Part shown: positions 45,901-52,018 of the stretch, piece after piece
Numbering within the stretch: the stretch's first letter is position 1
How the letters are laid out: each line of letters starts with the position of its first letter
Source of the DNA: JBIOHP01 sp044449065
GTDB lineage: Bacteria > Bacteroidota > Ignavibacteria > UBA10030 > SZUA-254
DNA length: 64,000 nt
Assembly: GCA_044449065.1 (NCBI GenBank)
Contig: JBIOHP010000002.1
Coordinates: 62,001 to 126,000 of the forward strand
Direction: 5' to 3'
Program-made: the position numbers and the translations under genes
Notes under the pieces: model-generated
Seen by the model: the letters and a program-made list of their open reading frames with translations, nothing else
Told to the model about the DNA's origin: nothing
The model's database searches: none

Positions 45901-46887
45901 CTGGATAATACCGGTGGATGTAGAAAAGATGAGCGGCGTACCCCTCCTCACCGGATTACTCCAGCGATCGCCGAGCTGTACAAGAATTATATTTTGAACA
46001 CCTTTGACGTCCAATCCCGGAAAATTAATAAGATTAGAACTCATCTGGAAGTGATCGGGGCTGGGAGGCCCGCTGTAAATCGGCAACGGCGATGAGCTTG
46101 CTGATAGTATGGCGCCCGATGGTTTTTTCGCCCATGCCTGAACCTGCACTATTCCAGAAACCGTTCCAACCTGCAAGTCGACCGTGACTCTGCCCCGTCG
46201 TTCAATGATATTTGAAGTGTAGAGAGAATCGGCTGACAATTTTTCTCCCCCGCCGATTGCCGGCTGGAGTTTAAAATAGACTTTCACACGCCGGGAGACA
46301 GTTGTATCTAAAGGAATATCCACGCTGTCCCGACACTCAAATGTGAAGCTCACTACCTGGATTCCACCATCGCCCAGAACATTTGCAAAATTACTGGTTT
46401 GGCCGATAAAAACAAATTTAGCGAATGGTCCCGAAGTCGGAGGAAATGTGGTTGTATCTTTCGCAGTCAATAAGAATGGAACTGCAACATCGCTGCCGGG
46501 ACGAATGATTAAATTCTGGGTTTGTACATCAAAATCCGGAAGCTCAGACGCGGAGATGGTAGCGTTCGACGCTTTGGCTGAGTCCGGAAATTGAACGGTA
46601 AACGCAAATGCGCCATGAGCGTCGGTTAAAGTATCCTGCAATCCATAGATTGTCTGGAGCGAGACTACAGCCCCAGCAAGCGGTTGCTGGTTTCCCGATC
46701 CGCGTTTGCCATTCACAATTCCGCTTATACTGGCGCTGTGGGGTCCCGCTCCCGTAACGGCGGGAGTTGAGGGACTCGTATTGTCCTTACAGGAAGAAAA
46801 AATTGCGGGTAGAAGCGCAATCATAACGACCAGGAGTGCCACACATAAGCTTCTGAGTATGAGATTAAAATTCGTCATCGTGTTCAT
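33997..46887 (-). CDS. Giant multidomain Ig-like repeat lipoprotein (4,296 residues)
   Basis: A single uninterrupted frame of 4,296 codons. The N-terminus is a lipoprotein signal peptide with lipobox FSSC (Cys33) followed by Lys-Asp, similar to surface-export signals described in Bacteroidota. A carboxypeptidase-regulatory-like domain follows (about residues 45-150). The rest is twelve modules of about 345 residues. Each contains the anchor G-D-[KR]-Y-G-N-P-V-P-x-G-T, then a TNAGVIQG-like strand and a WFGGNPIP-like strand. Each module seems to hold three Big_1/invasin-type domains: one with E-x-S-L-L-T-Y and F-H-S-x-T, one with the anchor, and one with D-x-x-G-N-P-L and V-S-G-P-N-G. Anchors fall every 1.01-1.06 kb. 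A strong ribosome binding site (AGGAGAG) precedes the ATG. It starts 68 bp after the secretin gene. A surface filament or adhesin role is inferred. Confidence 0.92.
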   Translation of the reverse strand: MNTMTNFNLILRSLCVALLVVMIALLPAIFSSCKDNTSPSTPAVTGAGPHSASISGIVNGKRGSGNQQPLAGAVVSLQTIYGLQDTLTDAHGAFAFTVQFPDSAKASNATISASELPDFDVQTQNLIIRPGSDVAVPFLLTAKDTTTFPPTSGPFAKFVFIGQTSNFANVLGDGGIQVVSFTFECRDSVDIPLDTTVSRRVKVYFKLQPAIGGGEKLSADSLYTSNIIERRGRVTVDLQVGTVSGIVQVQAWAKKPSGAILSASSSPLPIYSGPPSPDHFQMSSNLINFPGLDVKGVQNIILVQLGDRWSNPVRRGTPLIFSTSTGIIQANDSTDADGKASAILTSGDPPSPDGIAHIFAQTIGDSGKIVKDSIAILITGAPLIVPPPESLYMTISGGTSLHIPYHVYDRFKHPLAAGSKIKISLAGDGSPLLLLSGDIDVTLPDTKDTSFSSFAIDLRDTIHTYSATDKPFQLAISVTSPNGNLTRTYLGTVSGTIGGGSTGSGPAMKVASIVLSSVSDQQISVQGTGAKQTSILTFLALDRNGRFIPLDSAWLHFTLFPNTLGASIFPDSGKTDAQGHVQAILSSGKTSGVVQVTAYSDTGIGLRVSSSPVPVTIASGLPVLSHYSLSVTRFNIPGLNVDGLADTLMVSVGDINGNPVQSNTAVYFKTDGGIIQASAYTNPVGQGTSIIRSANPRTANGIVTVTASTIDTSGTPISRNAQIIFSGYPIINVKTDTIYLGGGVEKTLSWSVADKNGNPLAMGNVISAQLIGNNANQVKFVGDLNTTLADYPVGAGLTNFSVAMADTVAYRVVDSYLTLQISSSGPNGNTTPITIPVKLMKSTNPSIALIKKIVVSADQNRIYVSGTGALSTSHLTFNIQDANGVSLPIKGMPINVNLSGAIGTVDSSLTHTDSLGNAYAIFSSASDTGIAYVQGQVGDIVSAARAITILPGRASVSYSGLWIIRPPDTLLKVNIPGANINIGQKVGEIHLKVKDRYNNPVQPGTNVLLATNAGLFPTSTDSITLSTDRSGNVSTDLFGGNPTPNNGQATITAYLPGENGATVTKTLSYVYSGAPLVSFITPLNPSFIFKNLVDTSLTFSVKDLNGNPLAAGATITVTVIGAGGGTVKLLGDVSKVMPDTRDTNNTRFTIQIQDTNRVITTDMNLGIVIQVDGPNGTKRAEIDGTLKAAPPSPFKLLTFKSMTFDPITVTGVGGQQTTDIVYEIQDSTGKAIKKSGVDVQFMLASLTASITPQHDTTDVNGQVKATIQSGTSAETLQVRAVANGIYSVIQQILVQAGPPDQAFFSMQLLGLDGKKKTNFPGAFNAKDAIGLVQVQVKDVYGNIVKIGTPIKFNKNAGSMAAFGFTDKNGIAQTTWLGGTPIPSNGIAYVTASALDKNNNVVAYDSSSVLYTGPAQVAIAGILPSPYYLSHGIDTTITFTVKDSSNNPLAAGSIISVTASGDGASSLFLSGNVNVTLPDTRIPGVGTTIFSVRIQDTNSVITSKRPVTLSFAVSGPNGTASVTSSDSLSGAPDAIIAGLGIVAVGNPTVTVKNAGGMETSLLTFELRDALDRPIRRKGVTVYFSSQGIPGNSGTFTPDTVQTDSAGRAITLFHSGTVAGVVHVFATTMVTGSPITSSNLKLLVVGGRPDQKYFTFILTRPQAGIRKVNFPGELPVVQKIGVAQVQVGDMYGNPVPAGTQIYYKTNAGVIQGSAVTDANGFATVDWFGGNPQPAGDSALVYAMTLGVNDVQVYDSAIVTYSGQAMANITGIPAIVSADTNLTFSYTVSDLHGNPLSEGSSIQVTASGPGASSVLLMGDVNVTMPDTRSKAMTAFNITLRDTNTTITTSRSLTISVSVNGPNGSVNQQVMATLKGITPPPVVYARIAGLSSVIVTAAQLNVANTGGVESSLLAYELRDSLNNPIHKPGVRVDFFAAGDTLGSAFNPSYSFTDSLGRAQTIFSSGTRAGIVEIKATTLAGAISSGLLKIVIVGGKPDQKYFTLVLARPDAPGAKFNFPGALNLIQKIGVAQVQMGDRYGNPVPQGTPVYFTTNAGIIQGSGVADANGLAQVDWFGGMPIPPAGKGWVTAQAIGLNDSVVTLTDSIIYSGQAAIAGGPADGFQIPGGGTATYSFRIEDQNNNPIAAGSVIRFSVSGTGASAIILTGDTLITTTDSKTVSTYNVTVRDTSTFSTMNRSLQISIDVTGPNGSAHQTSAGSLLSTGAGRSRLPATIALISTSTNDLQVTGTGGTETATMIYELRDSVGVPVDSAYNVKFTLIPNFGGAFISPASDTCDPKTGRINAVIHAGTAAGAFQAVATVTRPFGDIVSTPVRILVHAGQPDSAHFSIGANPLNVAGLDINGKQSLIGILLGDKWSNPVPQGTAVYFSTSQGVVTTNSGFTDQNGMASVTLFSGNPRSADGFGFVSARTVGANGADIHDSVRVLFSGAPVIDSVRVTPSNVTDFNVAFRVADRNKHPLAAGTTISITTSGNVTITTSAVIPSNQIPDTQDPFWTNYSFNCLFNRSASPPVTGPFTLTINVTGPNGNTSYSINAEAKDQGNVIFVPTLTGIAGLKLVSVSNPIIRVKDAGGVDLTIITYQLVDSIGLSVPKDSIMVYFNNLSGPTLGSFGIDSAYTDIRGQATTIFHSNTQAGIAQVTSSIPHSTITSSPTKIIITGGDPDSTHTTLTLGRMDINGAILSIRHHVNFPGLTDNNSPIGLAQVRVGDKYNNPVPTGTPVYFTTNAGIIAGSGNTDSTGFTEVIWYGGRPYPTAPAGLARVQVTAINQNIPFTVTDTVIYSGPPVITAPVASNFVFPAGIDSLMTYSVLDANGNPMAGVLSDIGTPYSANMAISVVDQTSPLVPIDLSGDILKYMRDTRNPADGTFHFRLTDLRSSNTNDITLTLSITYIGPNGQVTKALTGTLLANHNVGTVAGINLVTASNQQVSVKNTGGVESSLLTYQIVDSLGNSLRRNNEKVVFKLSGNIPGSFTPDTVVSDVNGQVQTVFHSDTISGIARITAYLTAENLTSTETDIVIAGGKPALKYFSFVLTRSGSGTNVNFPGAMPVTQQIGTAEVRAGDKYGNPVPAGTPITFRTNAGVIQGSGMTDANGLATVQWFGGNPIPAGGNATVKVSAVSDTGSIAESLMVTYSGQVIIDSLPKTGFIFHHGIDTTISIVFRDSLFNPISSGAQININFSGPASSSLLITSNYPSGLTTPDTRTLSKTTFVFHVVDTSQTTTGNNPLTIAVSVSGANGTAATSVDGTLLGSSSGSTETIAGINLVGISTTLLTVKNTGGTESSLLTYQLLDTLQKPIRQTGVQVTFKKLGVPGTFTPASVLTDVNGQAQTVFHSDTLAGIVNVSAQTGSPAITSSQTQLLIAGGRPSQKFFTFNLTRTAGSNVNFPGAVSVGQKIGEAQVQAGDKYGNPVPQGTFIYFTTNAGVIQSNSTTDVNGFAKVDWFSGNPIPAGGLAKIKVSAIGDTNTVTDSAIVVYSGAPIANIIRLAPGFSLRHNIDTTLTYSVKDTMGNPISQGSIIQFTAIGTGASALLLSGQVNVTMWDTKTKSDTLFQVRIQDTSTVASVNRALSLVVSVSGPNGSANQQVDGTLIGAVGNQTTAGISRLNLISASTTQLSVINGGGIQTSLLTYELEDSLGNPVRQESVQVHFTPNGVPGTFTPSTTITDVNGRVQTTFTSDTLAGVVEVLATLVGKGISSTQAHLVIVGGRPALNNFTFLIARTPTSGAKINYPGAVPSIQNIGMAQVQVGDRYGNPVPVGTNVYFKANAGVIQGTASTDGNGFATVSWFGGNPIPLDENAILQASAMGDTLFTVKDTVVYSGEVFIPSGPPSNFQIPGAGVSSFAYQITDALGKPIAEGSTITVTATGQGAAPLVLSGNVNVVSPDTKNLAKTNYSFTVFDSSTSSTTNRPVTFTISINGPNGSTSQSYSGTLLAIGVSHGIGDTTRSRLPGSIALISVSNTDIQVAGTGGTETSTLVFEVRDSLGVPVDSSYQVKFSLLNPPKGAYISPISGRCDSATGRINAVLHADSVAGVVQILATVVTPTGSIISSPVLITIHSGLPDQRHFSLYSSQANFAGLQLFNKYNTINVIVGDKYSNPVAKGTAVYFNTRGGVVTPSGFTDDKGEASVTLISGRPFPDSTNPDPDSGKGFGKVFATTSGLNSAVVQDSILILFSGIPIASYGGPGSFSILFGACQNFDVTVADMYGHPISPGSKIYLTAKTGASGATVSDPVVMPDVQHGGPGLTHFILSFCTPPPDPKNPPPPTTATITLNIDWEGNTYTITLASGTIN
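34570..45985 (-). repeat. Twelve ~1.035-kb tandem coding repeats inside the giant gene
   Basis: The codons for the conserved G-D-[KR]-Y-x-N-P-V anchor lie near positions 34576, 35610, 36649, 37667, 38729, 39777, 40789, 41819, 42871, 43900, 44925 and 45970. Spacing is 1012-1062 bp throughout. DNA similarity is moderate, the protein pattern much stronger, so the modules are old and kept by selection. Central copies (35.6-41.8 kb) look most alike; the copies at 44.9 and 43.9 kb are the most diverged. Confidence 0.9.
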
Positions 46888-46955
46888 AGTAATATCTCTC
46901 CTAAAACGGAAAATTCATGATTATAAAACAATACTTGTATCCCCTTACCATTCAG

Positions 46956-48188
46956 TTAGTTTTTTTCATAGGTTTGCTGGAACTCTTTCTTCTTTTTCTC
47001 GAGCAAGTTCCGGTTATTCGGTTTATCGTAGATACGGCTTCTGATCGAAGGCAACAATTCCGCCTTCAGCAGGACAATCAATTCCTGTTTTGTTTTGGCG
47101 ATACTCTCCGATCCAAAGACATACCGGAGGCCAAAAAACCACCAGGGTAGATCTTTGAGAAAAGGTATGCCTTCACGAACATTTTGATCGATCGTAGTAT
47201 ATAAACCCCCAATAACCGTTTCCTCTCCATCGTATAATAGAGCGAACGTGTTGACGGCTGTTTTGGTGATGGATTTATCGGGCGCGACGTCGCTTTGCTC
47301 AATTTTTAGCGTGAGCGCCACGAAATCTGTGTCGCTCTGTGTAAAGACGGACGGAGTCACATCGATTATAGTTCCTGTAGACACCACCTGATTGATGGTA
47401 TTTCCCGCGATATCGCGCGTCTGGATATAAATATCTCTACCGACCTGAATTCTTCCTTGTTTCCGGTTACGCACAACAACCTCAGGTCCCGTAATAACTT
47501 CACCCAAATTATTCGATCCGAAGAATTTAATAATCGCATCAATATTAGCGAACGAAAAATTTGGAGGGCTGGAAATCGCCGTAACGGCGTTGTGCTGAAT
47601 AGTATCGCCGGCATCGCTCAAAGGAGTAATATTAGCACTGAGTCTTGAATCGACGGATGGTTGACTTCCTTGTTTCGCGTGGAAGAAATTCCAGCTAATT
47701 CCATAATCCTGAAGCTTTGTGACGTTTGCGTTGAAAAAGACGGCAGAAATTTTTACATCTCTGTCATCCAGGTTCGGCGGCGGCTCAACTTTTTCACCGG
47801 GGGCAGGAGCCGGACCACCCTTCGCTTGCGAAAGACTATTTCCCGGAACAATCTTAATAAAATCCTGTTCTTCCTCATACCATAACCCGTTCTGAGTAAG
47901 GATTGCTTCCAATGCGTCCCGCCAGTGTTGATTTACGATCGTAATACCAATGGGTTTTTTACTTTTCTCCGTATCAACAATGACTTTACCGGCATGTTCT
48001 TTACTCATCTCGTTGAGAACACCCAACGCCTGCGACATGCTCCAGGCAGAATCGAGAGATACAATCTCTTGAGGATTAATATATCCTTTCATCCTTAAAC
48101 GCTCATCGCGCGTTTGTCCCGACGAGAACGAAACGCATAGTAATGAAAAGAATAATATCGGTATCAAGTGTATGTTCTTCATGAACAC
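46956..48188 (-). CDS. Short secretin, PilQ/GspD family
   Basis: A 410-residue outer-membrane secretin. It has an N-terminal signal peptide, then an STN/N0-like domain (about residues 40-115: an SMSQALGVLNEM segment and WRDALEAILTQNGLWYEE), and the C-terminal secretin domain with GPEVVVRNRKQGRIQVG, VVSTGTIIDVTPSV, the VIGGLYTT and GIPFLKDLPWW motifs, and ELIVLLKAEL. It lacks the extra N1-N3 or AMIN domains of typical 600-750-residue PilQ/GspD proteins, so its periplasmic vestibule should be short. It is 14 bp downstream of the PilO-like gene and immediately upstream of the giant lipoprotein gene. Confidence 0.9.
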   Translation of the reverse strand: MFMKNIHLIPILFFSLLCVSFSSGQTRDERLRMKGYINPQEIVSLDSAWSMSQALGVLNEMSKEHAGKVIVDTEKSKKPIGITIVNQHWRDALEAILTQNGLWYEEEQDFIKIVPGNSLSQAKGGPAPAPGEKVEPPPNLDDRDVKISAVFFNANVTKLQDYGISWNFFHAKQGSQPSVDSRLSANITPLSDAGDTIQHNAVTAISSPPNFSFANIDAIIKFFGSNNLGEVITGPEVVVRNRKQGRIQVGRDIYIQTRDIAGNTINQVVSTGTIIDVTPSVFTQSDTDFVALTLKIEQSDVAPDKSITKTAVNTFALLYDGEETVIGGLYTTIDQNVREGIPFLKDLPWWFFGLRYVFGSESIAKTKQELIVLLKAELLPSIRSRIYDKPNNRNLLEKKKKEFQQTYEKN

Positions 48189-48202
48189 TCCATAAATATG
48201 TG

Positions 48203-49084
48203 CTACTTTATCGGTTGACCGTTGCGGATGCTAAGTTCAAATTTTTCACTTACACCGCCTTTATTTAATAAGCATTCTATTTTTCCCTGGTCGGGCATAA
48301 TTTTGGTAACATATCCCAGGTATACCGGCTCTCCCTCTTCAACTACTCTTATTTTCTGATTCTGATCGACAATGTACGCCTTGCCCGGTATGACTGCGCG
48401 AAGCTCAGAGCGCTCAATCTCAATTTCCCCGGGCTGGGGAGTCGGTAATTCCAGAAGAATGAGGGGATGAAAAGGATTTGAAGCGACTTCCATCGGATTA
48501 ATAGTTTGTTGTCCGGGGGCAATATTCAGCTCGGGGATAGCGGAATAAAACGCGCGTAATTCTATTTCATAATTCACCATAATTTTTGTTTCGCCCGTAT
48601 TATCTTTCGTTTCTAAACCCTTAAGCGTCAGCGTCGAAATTTTATAGAGCCGTCTGCCGTTCTCGATGAGCCAGAGAAATTTAAAAAAGCTGGTATAGGG
48701 CGCCTCGCCCTTGAGATTATAAACATTGTATCCATAATTTTTTGACGCGGTTGGACCCAGATACCGCATATCCATTTTTACATCACCTGACTGGTCGATC
48801 AACCGCGTAAAATTCCCATACGTCTCTCCGGTAATATCCCGCACCGGAATATCCTTACTCCTGTTTTCCCAGTGAGATTTCATTTCTTTGAGCTGGTTAT
48901 CAAGGGTATTGTACGTGTTCGCAAGATCAGGCGTGCTCTGGAGCGTTTTTTGATCCTTGTCGATCTCTTCATCGAGCGCCTTAATTTGCCGAGGGTATCT
49001 GATCATCGTTAAGTATGCTCCCACGATCATTACCGTAAGAAGAAATGCTCCTAAGACGATTGTATTTCGAATTATATAGGACAA
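48203..49084 (-). CDS. PilO-like inner-membrane alignment protein with PilP-like C-terminus
   Basis: A 293-residue bitopic protein: one transmembrane helix at about residues 7-27, a coiled coil (about 30-75), and a PilO/GspM-like ferredoxin-fold region (about 85-185, with SFFKFLWLIENGRRLYKI). After a proline-rich linker the last ~70 residues (from about 225) run GKAYIVDQNQKIRVVEEGE, YLGYVTKI, then a hydrophobic strand, a pattern like the beta-domain of PilP/GspC that contacts the secretin. I therefore read it as a PilO-PilP fusion. The order PilMN, PilOP, secretin matches pilMNOPQ. The PilP part is the less certain half. Confidence 0.75.
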   Translation of the reverse strand: MSYIIRNTIVLGAFLLTVMIVGAYLTMIRYPRQIKALDEEIDKDQKTLQSTPDLANTYNTLDNQLKEMKSHWENRSKDIPVRDITGETYGNFTRLIDQSGDVKMDMRYLGPTASKNYGYNVYNLKGEAPYTSFFKFLWLIENGRRLYKISTLTLKGLETKDNTGETKIMVNYEIELRAFYSAIPELNIAPGQQTINPMEVASNPFHPLILLELPTPQPGEIEIERSELRAVIPGKAYIVDQNQKIRVVEEGEPVYLGYVTKIMPDQGKIECLLNKGGVSEKFELSIRNGQPIK

Positions 49085-49120
49085 TTTTTTACCCTTCTAA
49101 TTTGAAACTTTTATCAATGT

Positions 49121-50725
49121 TCATTGCGCCGGCTTAGCTGTTGTTGCCGATGTCGTTGTATCTTTTGTTTGAGTTACTCCAGATGGAACGGTAATTTCGA
49201 ACGAATAGACCGCGGGAGTTTTTTCACGAATTGTTTTAACTTCCACCTTTGTCAGGGTGGAATTATCAAATAGCGCCGCGATCCGTGGAATTCTTGACAT
49301 TTGCAGCGCGTATCCTTTAATAATCATTCCACCATCGGGAGTTGAGGTTAAATCGGTAATCCAAAGAGAATTGAGATCTTCAGCTCCTTTTGTTACGTGT
49401 TCGAGAATCTTGCTCCATTTATCACTCCCCGGCGCCATGGAATCATAGACGGCGAGGGCTATATTATATTTATTGATATCATCATTAAGATTATTTATGG
49501 CGATCTGAAGCCGATGATTTTCATCAACCCGTGTTCGCAACTGAGATACCGTTGCCTGGCGCCTGGAAATATCATTTCGCAGGGTCGCAAAGTGCGAGGA
49601 AAAGAAAAATGTCGAACAAAAGATAACCAGCAGGAGGAGATAGCCATGCCATGCGAGTTTGAACGCACGCTGAGATTCACGAACAAAATCAGGCAACAGA
49701 TTAATGGGATAAAAGCCCGGATGTTCTTCATCAAGCGCTTTCCATGCAGTAGCGATGGCGATAGCGAATTCCGGGATTTTTTCCTGAACTTCGGTGGGCA
49801 GCGCGCTTGAATCGAGATACGGCGTGTTTAAGAATTGCACCTCAACCTCGGGAAGCTGTTCCCGTAAAAATTCGTCAAATTGAAGCTGCCGGGCTTCACC
49901 GGCGAGGAGAATTTTATCGACGCGTGGGATTCCAACGTTGTCCTGCTCTAACAGCAAACGGCTATAGACAGTGTTTCTGATATTGGGAGAATCAAACCCT
50001 TCGCCGAGAACGGGCGCAAAGTGAAAAAATTCAGGGCCTTTCATGAAGATGATTCGCGTAAACTCGACGCCAACATAGACAATGCTGGTAAATTCTTCGG
50101 GTCCGAACCCAAAGTTCGAGCGGGCAAGATTCATGAGGGCGATATCGGCGCTTTCGATGAGAGGGATCTTCGGTAATCTTTTTCCAAGAAATTCCTTGAT
50201 GGAATCAAAGATTCGTAAAAGCGACATCCCATCTTCGCGAATTACGGTGACCAGATTTTTTTCAACGGAAGTGAAATAATCAACCGAATCCGGCGCGAGT
50301 GTGGTGCCCCGCACGGCTCCTAATTCAGCCAGCACACGCGTACGAAGTTTTTTTCCCTTCAAGCCGAAATCATTTTCAAACGTATGATAGTAAATGCTCG
50401 GTTCGGTGATAGCATAACTAACGGTGTATTTTCCGGGTTGATATTTAGACAGAAGACCTAGAATGACGGAATTATTGTCGCCTTCCGGTGCTGCTGCAGC
50501 GGTATCGGCAACAGCTGGTGTGGCGAGTGCGAAAGATTCCGGGGCTTCATTTCCAACCGACAATGTCACTGTTTCCGTAACCTGGCGCTGTTCCTCCAAC
50601 TTTGTATCGAGGTGTTGCGATTCGAGCTCTTCAAGAATTACAGCACCCCGATGGACTGAAAGCCGTGCGAGCTTTATTTCTTGTCCATCGATAAAGATTC
50701 CAATGGAAGATTTCGTTGCAGCCAT
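49121..50725 (-). CDS. PilM-PilN fusion (GspL-like assembly platform protein)
   Basis: A 534-residue protein in two parts. Residues 1-335 resemble the cytoplasmic actin-like PilM: SIGIFIDGQEIKLARL at the start, a central SIVYVGVEFTRIIFM strand pair and KILLAGEARQL. An Ala-rich insert lies near 65-85. Residues 341-345 are INLLP, the short PilN motif that normally docks into PilM, here on the same chain. A transmembrane helix (about 361-378), a coiled coil and a ferredoxin-fold PilN-like periplasmic domain follow. The tail is Thr/Ala-rich. It is the first of the PilMN-PilOP-secretin-lipoprotein group and follows the PilT-like gene by about 60 bp. Confidence 0.82.
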   Translation of the reverse strand: MAATKSSIGIFIDGQEIKLARLSVHRGAVILEELESQHLDTKLEEQRQVTETVTLSVGNEAPESFALATPAVADTAAAAPEGDNNSVILGLLSKYQPGKYTVSYAITEPSIYYHTFENDFGLKGKKLRTRVLAELGAVRGTTLAPDSVDYFTSVEKNLVTVIREDGMSLLRIFDSIKEFLGKRLPKIPLIESADIALMNLARSNFGFGPEEFTSIVYVGVEFTRIIFMKGPEFFHFAPVLGEGFDSPNIRNTVYSRLLLEQDNVGIPRVDKILLAGEARQLQFDEFLREQLPEVEVQFLNTPYLDSSALPTEVQEKIPEFAIAIATAWKALDEEHPGFYPINLLPDFVRESQRAFKLAWHGYLLLLVIFCSTFFFSSHFATLRNDISRRQATVSQLRTRVDENHRLQIAINNLNDDINKYNIALAVYDSMAPGSDKWSKILEHVTKGAEDLNSLWITDLTSTPDGGMIIKGYALQMSRIPRIAALFDNSTLTKVEVKTIREKTPAVYSFEITVPSGVTQTKDTTTSATTAKPAQ

Positions 50726-50788
50726 ACCGTTCGAATATTTATGATTTAATACTAATCCGTGAATTATGCGCTAAGCTATTTCCCGAAA

Positions 50789-52018
50789 TTAATCTGATTG
50801 TGGAACCAGGTTCAATATCTGCTGCAGACGCCGCTTGTTGTTCGCAAAATTGATCGCGGTATCCAAAGAAATTTTTTTCGAGATGTATAATCGCTTTAAA
50901 TCCTGTTCCATAGTCATCATCCCCTGATCGCCGGATTCCGACATCATTTGATATATTTCTCCGGTATTCTTGTTTTTTATTGCCGCCTTAACCGAAGGAC
51001 TGGATATCATGACCTCTTTGGCAAGCACACGTTTCCCATCGAGACTGGGAACAAGTTTTTGCGACATTACCATTTTGATTACATCTGCCAACCGATTCCG
51101 TACTCGTTCCTGTTCAATAGGAGGAACTTCACCAATGATTCTATCTATACTCTCAACTGCTGAAGAGGTATGAAGCGTTGAAAACACTTTATGCCCGCTA
51201 TCGGTTATTTCCAGCGAGGTCATAATGGTTTCCGGATCGCGCATTTCGCCGATGACAATAATATCGGGATCCTGCCGCAGCGCCTGAATCGCGCCTTCCT
51301 TGAACGACATGACGTCCCTTCCAACTTCCCGATGCCGGAAGATGCAGCGATCGGATCTATGAACATATTCAACAGGAGAGGCAATAACCACACAATGACC
51401 GTCAACGCTATGATTATTCGCGTCCATAATGCTGTCAAGAGTGGAACTTTTCCCCGAACCGGTTATTCCGGTAACGAGAATCAAACCTTCTTTGGTGTGG
51501 GAAAGACTTACTATCTTCGTAACATTGGGATGCAGTTCGAGCGTCTTGTAAGGTCTTACGTCGGTGTTGATCGCTCGCATATTAAGGGCGATTTGATCAA
51601 GATCAAAATAAGCATCTGCTCTGAAGCGATGGTAAATGTCTTCAAGGATAACCGTATATGAAAAATCTAGGTTTCGATTTTCATAGAGAAACTGACGCTG
51701 TCGTTCACCAAGAATACTCTGAACGAGCGCGTTCGTTTCATCATCGGTAAAAGACGGAAGGTTAGGATCCGGTTTTTTCGATCCATGAATGCGATACCAA
51801 ATTTTCCCCTGACTGCCAAACCCGCCGACATCGATATCGGATGCAGAGATCTCAAACATATGAATAAGGAAACCATCGATAACAGATCTGAGAATAACTC
51901 GTTCTTCCTGGCTGAGCCGAACGACGAGGTCTCCGATCAGCATCTGTCTCTCAACACCCATAACGGTCTCAGGGATGGCGCTTACTAGCTGTTGTAATAT
52001 CGAACGATAATCTTCCAT
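50789..52018 (-). CDS. PilT-like hexameric ATPase with divergent motifs
   Basis: A 409-residue member of the PilT/GspE ATPase family. Walker A is GITGSGKSS (184-192), Walker B DPDIIVIGEMRD (about 251-261), His box FSTLHTSSAVESIDRI. It has the PilT-type short N-terminal domain (SASDIDVGG) plus about 50 extra residues, and no zinc cysteines. Two sites differ from classical PilT: the Asp box, usually IEDP[IV]E, reads IASPVEY, and the AIRNLIRE retraction motif reads AIKNKNTGE (346-354). The ATG at 52018 is preferred over an upstream TTG at 52054. Ribosome binding sites are poor at both. It may be a retraction or accessory motor. Confidence 0.85.
   Translation of the reverse strand: MEDYRSILQQLVSAIPETVMGVERQMLIGDLVVRLSQEERVILRSVIDGFLIHMFEISASDIDVGGFGSQGKIWYRIHGSKKPDPNLPSFTDDETNALVQSILGERQRQFLYENRNLDFSYTVILEDIYHRFRADAYFDLDQIALNMRAINTDVRPYKTLELHPNVTKIVSLSHTKEGLILVTGITGSGKSSTLDSIMDANNHSVDGHCVVIASPVEYVHRSDRCIFRHREVGRDVMSFKEGAIQALRQDPDIIVIGEMRDPETIMTSLEITDSGHKVFSTLHTSSAVESIDRIIGEVPPIEQERVRNRLADVIKMVMSQKLVPSLDGKRVLAKEVMISSPSVKAAIKNKNTGEIYQMMSESGDQGMMTMEQDLKRLYISKKISLDTAINFANNKRRLQQILNLVPQSD

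Noticed and set aside
34570..45985. CRISPR-like or satellite interpretation of the 1-kb periodicity
   Set aside because: The repeats are long, coding and diverged, with conservation at protein level, not short identical repeats with spacers.
33997..46887. Possibility that the giant frame is a non-coding repeat array or a false frame
   Set aside because: It has a signal peptide, a strong ribosome binding site, no stop in 12.9 kb and conserved protein modules with diverged DNA; frames on the other strand are shadows.
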